Of a DNA stretch of 64,000 nt, positions 24,562 through 32,753 are shown in pieces. The notes beneath the pieces are model-generated. The model had not been told where the DNA came from. It searched no databases and saw only the letters and a program-made list of their open reading frames with translations. The DNA is taken from NCBI GenBank assembly GCA_052246295.1, contig JBQQCO010000001.1; one strand, written 5' to 3'. Position numbers and translations under genes: made by a program. The first letter of the stretch is position 1; each line of letters starts with the position of its first letter. The DNA comes from Piscibacillus sp052246295 (lineage in GTDB: Bacteria; Bacillota; Bacilli; Bacillales; Alkalibacillaceae).

Positions 24562-25002
24562 TCAAGAACTTATATCCATTAAATCACGTAATTCATCTTT
24601 ATTTGCGGTTAAGTCTTTAAGTGTATATTGGTCTAACACTTTAAGAAATGCGATTAATGCATCGTTTAAGACGTGCTTTAACTTACAAGATGGCGTTATG
24701 ACACAGGTGTTAACGTCTTTATCGAAACATTCCATCATGACAAAGTCATCCTCCATCATTCGAACTACATGGCCAATATTAATTTTATCTGGTGATTCTG
24801 CTAAAACAATACCACCATTTCGGCCTCTAATTGTCTTGATTAATCCGAATTGACCCAGTTGATAAACGATCTTACTCAAGTGATTTTGAGAAATATTAAA
24901 GGTCTCTGAGATCTCCTTAATACTCGCAAGTTCCCCTTCTTCTTTAGAGTTCACATAGATTAATACTCTTAGTGCATAGTCTGTATATTTTTTTAAACGC
25001 AT
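24562..25002 (-). CDS. nsrR: Rrf2-family nitric oxide-sensing repressor NsrR
   Basis: 146 residues: N-terminal winged HTH (ISQNHLSKIVYQLGQFGLI) and the GRNGGIVLA wing of Rrf2 proteins. Three Cys in MECFDKDVNTCVITPSC are placed to hold the Fe-S cluster that reacts with NO. It is divergent from hmp, and a dyad fitting an NsrR site overlaps the hmp 5' region, as in B. subtilis where NsrR represses hmp. Confidence 0.93.
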   Translation of the reverse strand: MRLKKYTDYALRVLIYVNSKEEGELASIKEISETFNISQNHLSKIVYQLGQFGLIKTIRGRNGGIVLAESPDKINIGHVVRMMEDDFVMMECFDKDVNTCVITPSCKLKHVLNDALIAFLKVLDQYTLKDLTANKDELRDLMDISS

Positions 25003-25134
25003 AAAAACGCTCCTATCTAATCTTCATCCTATCTATTTTACCTTACCGAATATGTGTTCATCAAATTGAGATATTTTCTTTACAATATCGCCATAAAAGT
25101 TGCATTCATAATACATGTTTTCAGTTTACAATAA

Positions 25135-25155
25135 AGGTGTACAAAAAATACATCT
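25135..25155 (+). promoter_or_regulatory. Candidate NsrR operator in front of hmp
   Basis: AGGTGTA and TACATCT half-sites around an A-rich centre (read in reverse AGATGTA...TACACCT), resembling the ATGTATTT-type NsrR consensus. It lies just downstream of a TACAAT -10 box (25127-25132) and 25 nt before the hmp start, a position suited to repression. Confidence 0.65.
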
Positions 25156-25179
25156 TTTAACTCATAAGGAGTGTTGTAT

Positions 25180-26406
25180 ATGATTACGACTCAAGAAAAA
25201 CCCGCTCTCGATCAAAAAACAATTGATACGGTGAAAGCCACAGTCCCAGTTTTAGCGGAGCATGGTGAATCGATTACAAAACGCTTTTATCAATTATTAT
25301 TTCAAAATCATCCTGAACTAAAAAACATATTTAACCAAACGAACCAAAGGAAAGGTCGTCAACCAAAAGCATTAGCGAATACAGTCTATGCAGCTGCACA
25401 ATACATCGACAACCTTGAAGCAATTGTACCTGTCGTGAAACAAATTGCACATAAACACCGCAGCTTGAATATTAAACCAGAACAATATCCGATTGTCGGC
25501 GAAAACTTACTCCAAGCGATTAAAGACACATTAGGTGACCAAGCGACAGATGAAATTATTACAGCTTGGGGCAAAGCGTATGGCGTTATTGCGGATGTGT
25601 TCATTGAAGTTGAGCAAGAAATGTATCATGAAGTTAGCAGACAAACTGGTGGTTGGACTGGTTTTAGAAACTTTACAGTTGCGAAAAAAGTTAAAGAAAG
25701 TGATGTCATCACGTCATTTTACTTAAAACCTGAAGATGGAGGACTTTTACCAGAATTCAAGCCTGGTCATTACATTACGGTAAAAGCAGAAATTCCAGGT
25801 GAACCATACAATCACTTACGCCAGTACAGCATGTCTGATGCTCCGGGCAAAGATTATTTCAGAATTAGCGTCAAACGTGAAGATAGCATCGAAGATCACC
25901 CTGAAGGTGTTGTCAGTAACTACTTGCACAAGCAAGTTGAAGAAGGTGACATCCTTCCAATTAGTGCACCAGGAGGCGACTTCTTCTTAGATACAGAAAA
26001 TGAAAAGCCACTCGTATTACTCAGTGGTGGCGTTGGTCAAACACCAATGTTAAGTATGTTAAATACAGTTGTTGAAAAGCAACCAAACCGTCCAGTCTAT
26101 TTTATTCATGCAGCACAAAATAGCGCTGTACATGGGCTTAAAAAAGAAGTTCAAAACTTAACGAACGCACACACTCAAGTAAATGCTTACACATGTTACA
26201 GCACCCCACAAGCAGGTGACCAATACGACTATGAAGGGTTTGTAACACTTGATTGGTTAATGGAGATTCTTCCTTCAAACGATTGTGATTTCTACTTCTG
26301 TGGACCAGAAGGCTTTATGAGAAGCTTAAAACAAAGCCTAGCAGAATGGAATGTACCAGACGAACAGATTCATTATGAATTCTTCGGGCCGAATATTGAG
26401 TTATAA
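25180..26406 (+). CDS. hmp: Flavohemoprotein, nitric oxide dioxygenase Hmp
   Basis: 408 residues. Globin domain (~1-138) with the proximal His in HKHRSLNIKPEQYPIVGENL, ferredoxin-reductase FAD domain with RQYSMSDAP (~205), and NAD domain with LLSGGVGQTPMLSML and FYFCGPEGFM. Oxidises NO to nitrate using O2 and NADPH. AAGGAGTG upstream gives the ATG at 25180; two TTG codons just before it are part of the spacer. Confidence 0.97.
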   Translation: MITTQEKPALDQKTIDTVKATVPVLAEHGESITKRFYQLLFQNHPELKNIFNQTNQRKGRQPKALANTVYAAAQYIDNLEAIVPVVKQIAHKHRSLNIKPEQYPIVGENLLQAIKDTLGDQATDEIITAWGKAYGVIADVFIEVEQEMYHEVSRQTGGWTGFRNFTVAKKVKESDVITSFYLKPEDGGLLPEFKPGHYITVKAEIPGEPYNHLRQYSMSDAPGKDYFRISVKREDSIEDHPEGVVSNYLHKQVEEGDILPISAPGGDFFLDTENEKPLVLLSGGVGQTPMLSMLNTVVEKQPNRPVYFIHAAQNSAVHGLKKEVQNLTNAHTQVNAYTCYSTPQAGDQYDYEGFVTLDWLMEILPSNDCDFYFCGPEGFMRSLKQSLAEWNVPDEQIHYEFFGPNIEL

Positions 26407-26409
26407 AGG

Positions 26410-26445
26410 TAAGGAGCTGACCTTTTCGGATCAGCTCCTCTTTAT
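26410..26445. terminator. Terminator between hmp and the ABC permease gene
   Basis: AGGAGCTGA/TCAGCTCCT perfect 9-bp stem with a 10-nt loop; convergent genes on both sides. Confidence 0.75.
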
Positions 26446-26453
26446 ATAGACCT

Positions 26454-27407
26454 TTAATGTCCCGCGACATCACGTTTGTTGAATGATAACCACGAGATGG
26501 CTAGGAATATCACGAAGTAAACAATCAGCACCGTGATGGAGAAGCCTAAAGTCATTTCATCGAACATGATATAGCCTGTTTCATATTGTTTTAAGTTCGT
26601 GTTGGCAAATAAAATGTATTTCGCAAAATCATATCGTTGTAACGCGGTCACAATCATATTTCCACTAAACATTAAGAAAATCGCAAGACCAATAGCCAGT
26701 GAACTGTTTCGGAACAGCGTTGAAATCATAAACGCAAAAGCCGTCATCATCACTAGATTTACCATGCTATAGCCGTATGACGAGAACACTTCACCTACAA
26801 CAGAGACATATTCTAAGCCGTTCGCTGTTTCCGTTACAAAGGATGGGTTCATACCCTCAAATCCAAAGAAAATAGCCCCAACTAGAAGTGACGTTAATAT
26901 CGTAAACACTAAAGTCGCAAATGCGAAAAGTAGTACGGCTAAGAATTTTGTAAATAAAATCATCGTCCTTGAAATTGGGCGAATGAGTAATAACTTGATC
27001 GTTCCCCACTTAAATTCACTCGAGACGATCCCTGCTCCAATAATAATCGTAAATAAACTGATTAAAGAAGCCAGCATTGCATTATCTAGTGTAAATTGCC
27101 ACGCTTGATAGCCGGTCGGTCTGATGTCATTTTCTAAGTAGTAGTTGTTTTTAGCTATAGTTGAAGCGTGCAATCCTTCAAACCCTACTTCACTCGCATC
27201 TTTCTGCAACTCTTCATTTTCTTGTGTCAGTTCTTCTTTCCAGTTATCAGAGTAGCTTGTGGTAACGACATCATTGAACACCGTTGTCAAAATGGCCGCC
27301 CCAACAATAATAATTAAAATAACCGCGTACATCACCCATGTTGATTTCCGAATATAAGTTTTAATTAGTTCATTTTTTAACAATCCAAAAAAATTACCCA
27401 ATGACAT
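26454..27407 (-). CDS. ABC exporter permease (ABC-2 type)
   Basis: 317 residues with six TM helices: one near the N-terminus, a large extracytoplasmic loop (~45-125), then five more. Typical of ABC-2 permeases such as those of bacitracin/lantibiotic exporters. It overlaps the ATPase gene by 14 nt. GGGAGG is only 2 nt from the ATG at 27407, so the TTG at 27401 may be the real start. Substrate unknown. Confidence 0.85.
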   Translation of the reverse strand: MSLGNFFGLLKNELIKTYIRKSTWVMYAVILIIIVGAAILTTVFNDVVTTSYSDNWKEELTQENEELQKDASEVGFEGLHASTIAKNNYYLENDIRPTGYQAWQFTLDNAMLASLISLFTIIIGAGIVSSEFKWGTIKLLLIRPISRTMILFTKFLAVLLFAFATLVFTILTSLLVGAIFFGFEGMNPSFVTETANGLEYVSVVGEVFSSYGYSMVNLVMMTAFAFMISTLFRNSSLAIGLAIFLMFSGNMIVTALQRYDFAKYILFANTNLKQYETGYIMFDEMTLGFSITVLIVYFVIFLAISWLSFNKRDVAGH

Positions 27408-28314
27408 TACCTCCCGTCAGCTCTAAGAATTGATCTTCAAGTGTTGCTTTGATTGGTGTGACTCCATAAATCTCCACACCTTGCTCGACTAGCTTCTTCA
27501 CGACGTTTGGTATGTCATCACGCTTTAATTCAACAACGAGTTTGCCAGCTTCTTTTTCAACGGTTAAGTCTAACTCTTTTAACACAACTTCTGTTTTCTC
27601 GTTATCTTTGACATCCACAATGACTTTTAAGTCTTCTTGAGCCGCTTCAGATTCATCATGAACCGAGTGCTCCTTAATTAGTTCACCTTGCTGAATGATT
27701 CCAATCCGATCACACATAAGCTCAATCTCAGATAGCAAGTGACTTGAAATCATGACTGCTACATTGTCCTTAACGGCTAAATCACGGATATAGTCGCGAA
27801 TCTCGCGAATACCTGCTGGGTCCAGCCCGTTTGTCGGCTCGTCCAAAATTAACACGGCTGGTTTATGTAAAATGGCTTGAGCAACACCTAGACGCTGCCT
27901 CATCCCTAATGAATACTTACCAACCTTATCGTTAATGACTTTTTCTAATCCAACAAGCGCTACAACCTCTTGAATCCGCTCTTTCGTCACCCCTTGATAC
28001 ATACGTGCGTAGTGCATCAAGTTCTGCCACCCCGTCATAAACGGGTATAACTCAGGGTTCTCAACGATCGCCCCGATATTTTTTGCTGCGTCTTTGTAGT
28101 CTGACTGAATGCTCTTCCCAAGGATTTTCACATCCCCACCTGATAGTTTCATCAGGCCAACAATCATACGAATTGTCGTAGTCTTACCAGCACCATTCGG
28201 CCCGATAAACCCATACACCTCACCCTGATTAATCGATAAATCAAGGCCTTTAATAATCTCTTTCTTGCCAATTGTCTTCTTAACATCTTTTAATTCCAAC
28301 GCAACTTGACTCAA
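27394..28314 (-). CDS. ABC exporter ATPase (DrrA/BcrA-like)
   Basis: 306 residues. Walker A GPNGAGKTT, signature YSLGMRQRLG, Walker B VLILDEPTNGLDP and H-loop SSHLLSE, followed by an ~80-residue C-terminal regulatory region as in BcrA/DrrA-type exporters. TTG at 28314 with AGGGGGAGAGG at 5 nt is the likely start. Forms a two-gene exporter with the next permease. Confidence 0.9.
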   Translation of the reverse strand: MSQVALELKDVKKTIGKKEIIKGLDLSINQGEVYGFIGPNGAGKTTTIRMIVGLMKLSGGDVKILGKSIQSDYKDAAKNIGAIVENPELYPFMTGWQNLMHYARMYQGVTKERIQEVVALVGLEKVINDKVGKYSLGMRQRLGVAQAILHKPAVLILDEPTNGLDPAGIREIRDYIRDLAVKDNVAVMISSHLLSEIELMCDRIGIIQQGELIKEHSVHDESEAAQEDLKVIVDVKDNEKTEVVLKELDLTVEKEAGKLVVELKRDDIPNVVKKLVEQGVEIYGVTPIKATLEDQFLELTGGNVIG

Positions 28315-28404
28315 TGGACCCTCTCCCCCTTTTTCTTTCTCCAATAGGTACTACGTTTTGTAATGGGTTTGGTTTCAGTTAAATGCAAACATACATAAAA
28401 AAGG

Positions 28405-28526
28405 CCTTTTTATCCACCCCAAAATCAGATATATCTACCCCTTTTTTGAATTTATCTACCCCGAAATTTGTCGACGGAGTAAAAAAGGCTATTTTATCTA
28501 CCCTTTTTATAAATATATCTAACTAC
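28405..28526 (+). repeat. 21-bp phased intergenic array E (5 clear units)
   Basis: TATCCACCCC or TATCTACCCC words start at 28411, 28432, 28453, 28495 and 28516, all on a 21-bp grid; the unit expected at 28474 is replaced by unrelated sequence. Lies between the terminator of the truncated kinase and the ABC ATPase gene. Confidence 0.85.
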
Positions 28527-28562
28527 TTAAAAACCTTTACACGTGTTTACACGCGTAAAGGT
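28526..28562 (-). terminator. Terminator after the truncated kinase gene
   Basis: ACCTTTACGCGTGT pairs with ACACGTGTAAAGGT (one mismatch/G-T) and is followed by T4 on the minus strand. Confidence 0.8.
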
Positions 28563-28565
28563 CAT

Positions 28566-28997
28566 TTACCAATATAAAAAGACTGCAGCGACAGCAACCG
28601 CAGACATCAAAGTGCTTGTTTGGTAATATTCTCCATGTACCAGTGCTGGTTCATTATCGCCCCCGACCATTTTCTTTCCTAAACGATCTCCTCGAGGGTG
28701 GGAATAACGAATACTGTCTTTATTACCTACCACAATGAACTCAGCACCAACTTGCTCTCGAATACTTTCAGCAATTGGCTGAATAACTTCTGATGGTTTA
28801 TCTAATTCAAAGGCTTCAATCACTTCTGGCATTAATGAGATTGACGTCGCAACATCCAATGCTCTTTGCCCCACAGCATCTTTCGTTTGATTATATTCTA
28901 TGTAACCATTAATAGCAGTAATCAGGATGGTCACAATAAATAAAAGTGACGTAATTAAGGTAAGAATTTTTGTTTTAAGAGAAATATTACGCTTCAT
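28566..28997 (-). pseudogene. Truncated DctS/CitA-type sensor kinase fused to a foreign tail
   Basis: The first ~123 residues match the start of a DctS/CitA/DcuS-type sensor kinase: TM1, then an extracytoplasmic Cache-like domain with GAEFIVVGNKDSIRYSHP, which is the ligand-domain pattern. The frame then changes character after GEYY to TSTLMSAVAVAAVFLYW, a hydrophobic tail ending at a stop that is followed by a good terminator. TM2, PAS, dimerisation and ATPase domains are all missing. The tail probably belonged to the end of a membrane transporter gene. Best explained by a deletion that fused two genes of a dicarboxylate or citrate sensing/uptake locus. Confidence 0.7.
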
Positions 28998-29026
28998 AAA
29001 CTTCTCCTTCTAGGTGTAGATGACAT

Positions 29027-29082
29027 AAACAACACCTTCGTCATAGTACTTTTATCATTGTACCATGTTGAAGGTGTTGTTT
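29027..29082. repeat. 13-bp perfect inverted repeat
   Basis: AAACAACACCTTC (29027-29039) and its exact complement (29070-29082) flank a 30-nt A/T-rich spacer just upstream of the truncated kinase gene. It could be an old terminator of a lost gene or an operator. Confidence 0.5.
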
Positions 29083-29201
29083 GGATTGTGATTAATGGTT
29101 CAGTTATGCTGATACCTGCCCTAACCTTACTTGATTATAAAACTCGCCGCTTTCATTTAGGAATTTTATGTTAAAATTTAGTTAACTAGGGAGGGCTTAT
29201 T

Positions 29202-29567
29202 ATGAAACGTATAATAGCTTTAGCTTTGATACTTTTGATCGTGGCAGGTTGTCAGGCGACGGATAATCCATCTGCAAAAGACATTTTGGAAGGTAATCCT
29301 GACGCTGACCTGATTAAGCTAGATGGCATCATATACTCTTCAAATCCGCAAAAAGACCGGGATTATACAAAAGGTGTTCAAATAGGAGAAATCAAAAAAC
29401 AAACGACCAACACGTGGTGGTATCGAAATCTTTACGCGAGTCAGCTGCCGAAAGGTACGGCCGTCTACTCGACTAAAGATGAGTACCAAGACGGTGATGC
29501 GCCGTTTGTCATTTTAGTGGAAGTTGATGGTGAGCTTGTGAGTTACCATGCGTTACTAGAAGGTTAG
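29202..29567 (+). CDS. Small lipoprotein of unknown function
   Basis: 121 residues. Signal with lipobox IVAGCQ (Cys about residue 17), followed by a compact ~100-residue domain (LDGIIYSSNP, GVQIGEIKKQTT, LPKGTAVYSTKDEY). The pattern resembles small Bacillus surface lipoproteins; I do not recognise the family. The next gene is convergent with a 0-nt gap. Confidence 0.75.
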   Translation: MKRIIALALILLIVAGCQATDNPSAKDILEGNPDADLIKLDGIIYSSNPQKDRDYTKGVQIGEIKKQTTNTWWYRNLYASQLPKGTAVYSTKDEYQDGDAPFVILVEVDGELVSYHALLEG

Positions 29568-30302
29568 CTACATGAACCCAATATACTTTGATTTTACGAC
29601 GGCTGAATGGACGTAATTAATCATCGTAATGTAATCAAACACTGGCAAACCCGTCGCCTGTTGAATCGCAGCACCGTATGGCGGAAGGCTACTACACTCA
29701 AGTAGAATCATTTTCACCTCAGGATGACGATTAACTAAATCCACCGCAACTGACACAGCTTCATCTTCAGCCACTTCTGGATCTAATAGCCCATTTTCAA
29801 CATGTGCCGCCAAGCGAAAGTGCTCTTGCGTCTCCATACCGATGACTTCAAACTTAACAGGGTCCACCTCAAGTCCTAACCCTTTTAGTAAATCATAATC
29901 AAAATACTTAGAATGACTACAAATAATGCCGATCTTTTCATCAGGTCCAAGCATAGCCGACATAAACGGTAACTGAAGTAAACTAGATAAAAAGACAGGC
30001 ACGTTCAGTTCGGCTGCAATTTCTTTTTGAAACATAGCCATGTACCCGCAGTCACCTGTAATGGCTCGAACTCCCTCTTTTACGAGCTGATGCCCGGCTT
30101 CTAATAGAGGCTCCTTCAATTTAGGATCCTTCGTCAACAATTTTGTAAACGTAAATCCATCCACACGCTGAAACCTAACAGGAAACGAATAAGTCGTCGC
30201 ATTGCCTACATCACCAGGCACAAAAGGCGTGAATGTGTCTAGCAACAGTATGCCAATCGATTCTCCATAACTCACCTGACCCGGTGTCGCTCGGTATAAC
30301 AT
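29568..30302 (-). CDS. Aspartate/glutamate (hydantoin) racemase family protein
   Basis: 244 residues with the two-domain Asp/Glu racemase fold. Both catalytic Cys are present, in ITGDCGYMAMF (about residue 84) and LLECSSLPPY (about residue 200), so racemase or isomerase chemistry through a Cys pair is expected. It starts directly after the stop of the cysteine-less relative at 30303, sharing AAAGGGGTGA, so the two are coexpressed. Substrate unknown. Confidence 0.8.
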   Translation of the reverse strand: MLYRATPGQVSYGESIGILLLDTFTPFVPGDVGNATTYSFPVRFQRVDGFTFTKLLTKDPKLKEPLLEAGHQLVKEGVRAITGDCGYMAMFQKEIAAELNVPVFLSSLLQLPFMSAMLGPDEKIGIICSHSKYFDYDLLKGLGLEVDPVKFEVIGMETQEHFRLAAHVENGLLDPEVAEDEAVSVAVDLVNRHPEVKMILLECSSLPPYGAAIQQATGLPVFDYITMINYVHSAVVKSKYIGFM

Positions 30303-31034
30303 TTAAGTCACCCCTTTAAATGGCTCGCGGAATAACGTGCCGAGTCCTGTTTGAGCAGTCAATTTTCCCGCTAAGCGAAGGGCTTCCCAAAAACTCACTT
30401 GATTCGCTGTCAGAACTGGTTTTTGAATAGCCTCTTCTATTTCATCGATCCAAGAGGCTGAATGTAGAGCCGTATCAGGGATTAACAGTGTATCCGCTCG
30501 ATCGGAGTCGTTTTGCACCGCTAAATCAATCACTTCTTCACGCTGCAACGTACCAACTTCTGCGGCCGTAATGACGCCCTTGCTTGAAAACTTGACAACC
30601 TCGAATCCGTGCATCTCCAGAAATTGTTTGAACAAGCGCGCGATTTCATCTGGGTAAGTCGCCGCAATCGCCACTCGGTTTGCTCCGATCGCATCCGCCG
30701 CATGGACAAACGCCAATGCCGTGGTGGAAGCCGGAACATGCAGGGACTCTTCTAAAATTGACACTTGCCGCTGTACCCCTTCGATGCCCAATGTGAAACT
30801 CGCGCTCGTCGACGTCCACATAACCGACTCAATCCCGGTCCCTCTCAGCTTCTCGACACCTTCAAGCAGCCTTCTGACGCTTCCCATCTCTGTCAACGCT
30901 TCAACCGTATGCGCATCACGGTTGAATTTTGTATGGACTAACTCCACCTCAACCGTTGGATCCACCATCGTACCAAGCAACAGATAATCATCCTCAGCTG
31001 CAAACCCCGGATACAAAAAGCCGACCTTCGTCAC
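30303..31034 (-). CDS. Maleate isomerase/arylmalonate decarboxylase-like protein lacking cysteine
   Basis: 243 residues of the Asp/Glu racemase superfamily, closest in layout to maleate cis-trans isomerase and arylmalonate decarboxylase (GFLYPGFAAEDDY start, MWTSTSASFTLG, IAATYPDEIARL, LLIPDTALHSA). The complete translation contains no Cys at all: Thr/Ser occupy both positions where family members carry catalytic Cys, so the usual mechanism is excluded. GTG at 31034 after GGAAAGGAGGGG is the likely start; an ATG 36 nt upstream lies before this RBS. By eye the gene is GC-richer than its surroundings. Confidence 0.7.
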   Translation of the reverse strand: MTKVGFLYPGFAAEDDYLLLGTMVDPTVEVELVHTKFNRDAHTVEALTEMGSVRRLLEGVEKLRGTGIESVMWTSTSASFTLGIEGVQRQVSILEESLHVPASTTALAFVHAADAIGANRVAIAATYPDEIARLFKQFLEMHGFEVVKFSSKGVITAAEVGTLQREEVIDLAVQNDSDRADTLLIPDTALHSASWIDEIEEAIQKPVLTANQVSFWEALRLAGKLTAQTGLGTLFREPFKGVT

Positions 31035-31134
31035 TGAAAATCCCCTCCTTTCCACTAGCCTATGATGCATGACTGTGAAAAATATGAAAAACTTTTGCAG
31101 TTGAGCGCAAAAGTTTGGACCATTGATTTGCTTT

Positions 31135-31218
31135 TATGGGACATACGTGAGCCATTTGAGGGCTCGAATTTTGTCGAAAACGGGTATTGAACCCTTTTTA
31201 TGAGACATTGAGACTCGT
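31135..31218 (+). repeat. 21-bp phased array N, left part, split by the IS element
   Basis: Words TATGGGACATA (31135) and TATGAGACATT (31199), with weaker words between, are followed by the IS. The right part continues at 32639-32680 (TTTGAGACATT, TATATGACATT). With the IS and one CGT copy removed, TGAGACATT at 31201 and at 32642 are exactly 21 bp apart. Confidence 0.7.
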
Positions 31219-31418
31219 TGATATGGTACCACTGTAACGGACACTGAAATTAGCGCCCAAAAAAATTAGAAAACGGAAGGGGTTTTATATCGAGTAGGAC
31301 CCATGGTATCGTTGTGGGAAATGCTTGTTTGTTTAACCCTAGCACCCAGAGCATTTAACCATGGGTCCGGAGGCTCGATGTCAAACCAACTTCCACCCAT
31401 AATTGAGGAGGGCTATCT

Positions 31419-31727
31419 ATGGCAGAACGAAGCAAAAGACAATCATATGATTTTGATCTAAAAAAAGAAGTGGTACAAGAATATTTTAATGGTGTTTCAT
31501 CAACAGAATTAGTCGAGAAGTATGGCTTGAATAGCAGGCGTCGAGTGAGCGATTGGGTGAGTAAAGTACGAGATGGTGGCTATGAAGCTTTATACCGTCA
31601 AAAAAGAGGACCTAAATCGACAGATGATGCGGAAGAAAGTGAATTAGAGAAACTGAAAAAACAAAACAAGTCTTTAGAACTGGAAATTATGTATTTAAAA
31701 AAGCTTATGGATCTGAAGAGGAGGTGA
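31419..31727 (+). CDS. IS150-type transposase OrfA
   Basis: 102 residues: HTH of IS3 OrfA (VVQEYFNGVSSTELVEKYGL, then RRVSDWVSKVRDGGYEAL) and a C-terminal leucine-rich coiled coil (ELEKLKKQNKSLELEIMYLK). An AAAAAAG slippery heptamer at 31697-31703 lies near the end, suited to -1 frameshifting into orfB. The stop overlaps the orfB GTG. Confidence 0.92.
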   Translation: MAERSKRQSYDFDLKKEVVQEYFNGVSSTELVEKYGLNSRRRVSDWVSKVRDGGYEALYRQKRGPKSTDDAEESELEKLKKQNKSLELEIMYLKKLMDLKRR

Positions 31728-32593
31728 TAAGTAAACGAGATGCATTTGTCTTTATACATACTCATAAGCATGAGTATTCCGTTATCGGTCTAGCTGATTT
31801 ACTGAACGTTTCAACGTCTGGTTATTATGACTGGGTTAAACGTGGTGGTGTCTATACCCAAGAATATCGAGATGAGGAAATCTATCAGTATATTCATTGT
31901 GTGTTTAAACAAGCTAAAGGAACCATTGGGCGTCGCCGAGTGAAACTTGCCATTCAAGACCAATTTGGAATTAAGATTAATCAGAAGCGCATAGCAAGGA
32001 TTATGAGAAATTATGGGCTCAAGTGTCAAATCCGAAAACGATTCAGGAAGTACACTGAAGAACCCCGCTATGTCAAGAACATCTTGGAAAGGCAATTTAA
32101 AGCTATCAAACCAGGAAAGAAATTCTGCATGGATATTACGTATATCAAGGTCTATCGACCTGTCGAACGTTGGGCCTATTTATGCGCTATTACAGACCTT
32201 TATAACAACGAGATTGTGGCTTATACATTTGGACCGTCATTAGAGTTGAAGCTTGTTTATAATACAGTTGACCAATTAAAAGAAAAAGGGTTTGAGAAGA
32301 ATGCGATCCTCCACACAGATCAAGGCATTCAATTCACAAACCCACAATACTTAGCACGAGTCAGAAAAATGCGCTTAATTCCCTCGATGTCGAGGCGAGG
32401 GAACTGTTGGGATAATGCCTGTATAGAAAGTTTTTTCAGTCACTTTAAAACTGAAATTAAACATTTCGGCAATCCTGAAACATTCAAGCAAACATCTAAC
32501 CTCATCGATCACTATATCGATTATTATAACACGGTTAGAGTGCAAGAAAAACTAGGCACCACACCTAAAAAGTATCAAAACAAAGCAGCATAA
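31724..32593 (+). CDS. IS150-type transposase OrfB (DDE integrase)
   Basis: 289 residues, N-terminal HTH_21-like region and rve integrase core. Catalytic acidic residues are in FCMDITYIKV, LHTDQGIQFTN and NACIESFFSHFKTE, so the DDE triad is complete. Expected to be made mainly as an OrfAB fusion by -1 frameshift at 31697-31703; GTG at 31724 would give free OrfB. Confidence 0.95.
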   Translation: MISKRDAFVFIHTHKHEYSVIGLADLLNVSTSGYYDWVKRGGVYTQEYRDEEIYQYIHCVFKQAKGTIGRRRVKLAIQDQFGIKINQKRIARIMRNYGLKCQIRKRFRKYTEEPRYVKNILERQFKAIKPGKKFCMDITYIKVYRPVERWAYLCAITDLYNNEIVAYTFGPSLELKLVYNTVDQLKEKGFEKNAILHTDQGIQFTNPQYLARVRKMRLIPSMSRRGNCWDNACIESFFSHFKTEIKHFGNPETFKQTSNLIDHYIDYYNTVRVQEKLGTTPKKYQNKAA

Positions 32594-32638
32594 AATGGGC
32601 GGTAATTAGGTGTCCACTTGACAGGGACCAGACCACGT

Positions 32639-32680
32639 TTTTGAGACATTAGGCTTCAAATATATGACATTCGAATAAAA
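32639..32680 (+). repeat. 21-bp phased array N, right part
   Basis: TTGAGACATT at 32641-32650 and ATATGACATT at 32662-32671 are 21 bp apart and continue the grid of 31135-31218 after removal of the IS. Confidence 0.7.
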
Positions 32681-32753
32681 TTCATTGTCATGGTACGATA
32701 CGCTTAAATCATTTAATAGTAATAAGAGTTTGATATAGAAAGGTGGGTTGGCG

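Larger units (their letters stand above)
31219..32635 (+). mobile_element. IS3-family (IS150 group) insertion sequence
   Basis: 1417 bp element with orfA, orfB and imperfect terminal inverted repeats: left end TGATATGGTACCACTG, right end (complement) TGGTCTGGTCCCTG, both continuing into GGACAC and a final CGCCC. CGT on each side (31216-31218 and 32636-32638) is a 3-bp target duplication. Both ORFs and the DDE residues are intact, so the copy may be active and recent. It is inserted in the divergent promoter region between the isomerase-like gene and the flavoprotein gene, inside a phased repeat array. Confidence 0.9.

Noticed and set aside
28383..28577. 64-residue ORF
   Set aside because: Covers array E and the kinase terminator only; low-complexity translation.
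29027..29082. Terminator of the truncated kinase gene
   Set aside because: It lies upstream of the kinase start, has a 30-nt loop and no clear T-run; kept only as an inverted repeat.
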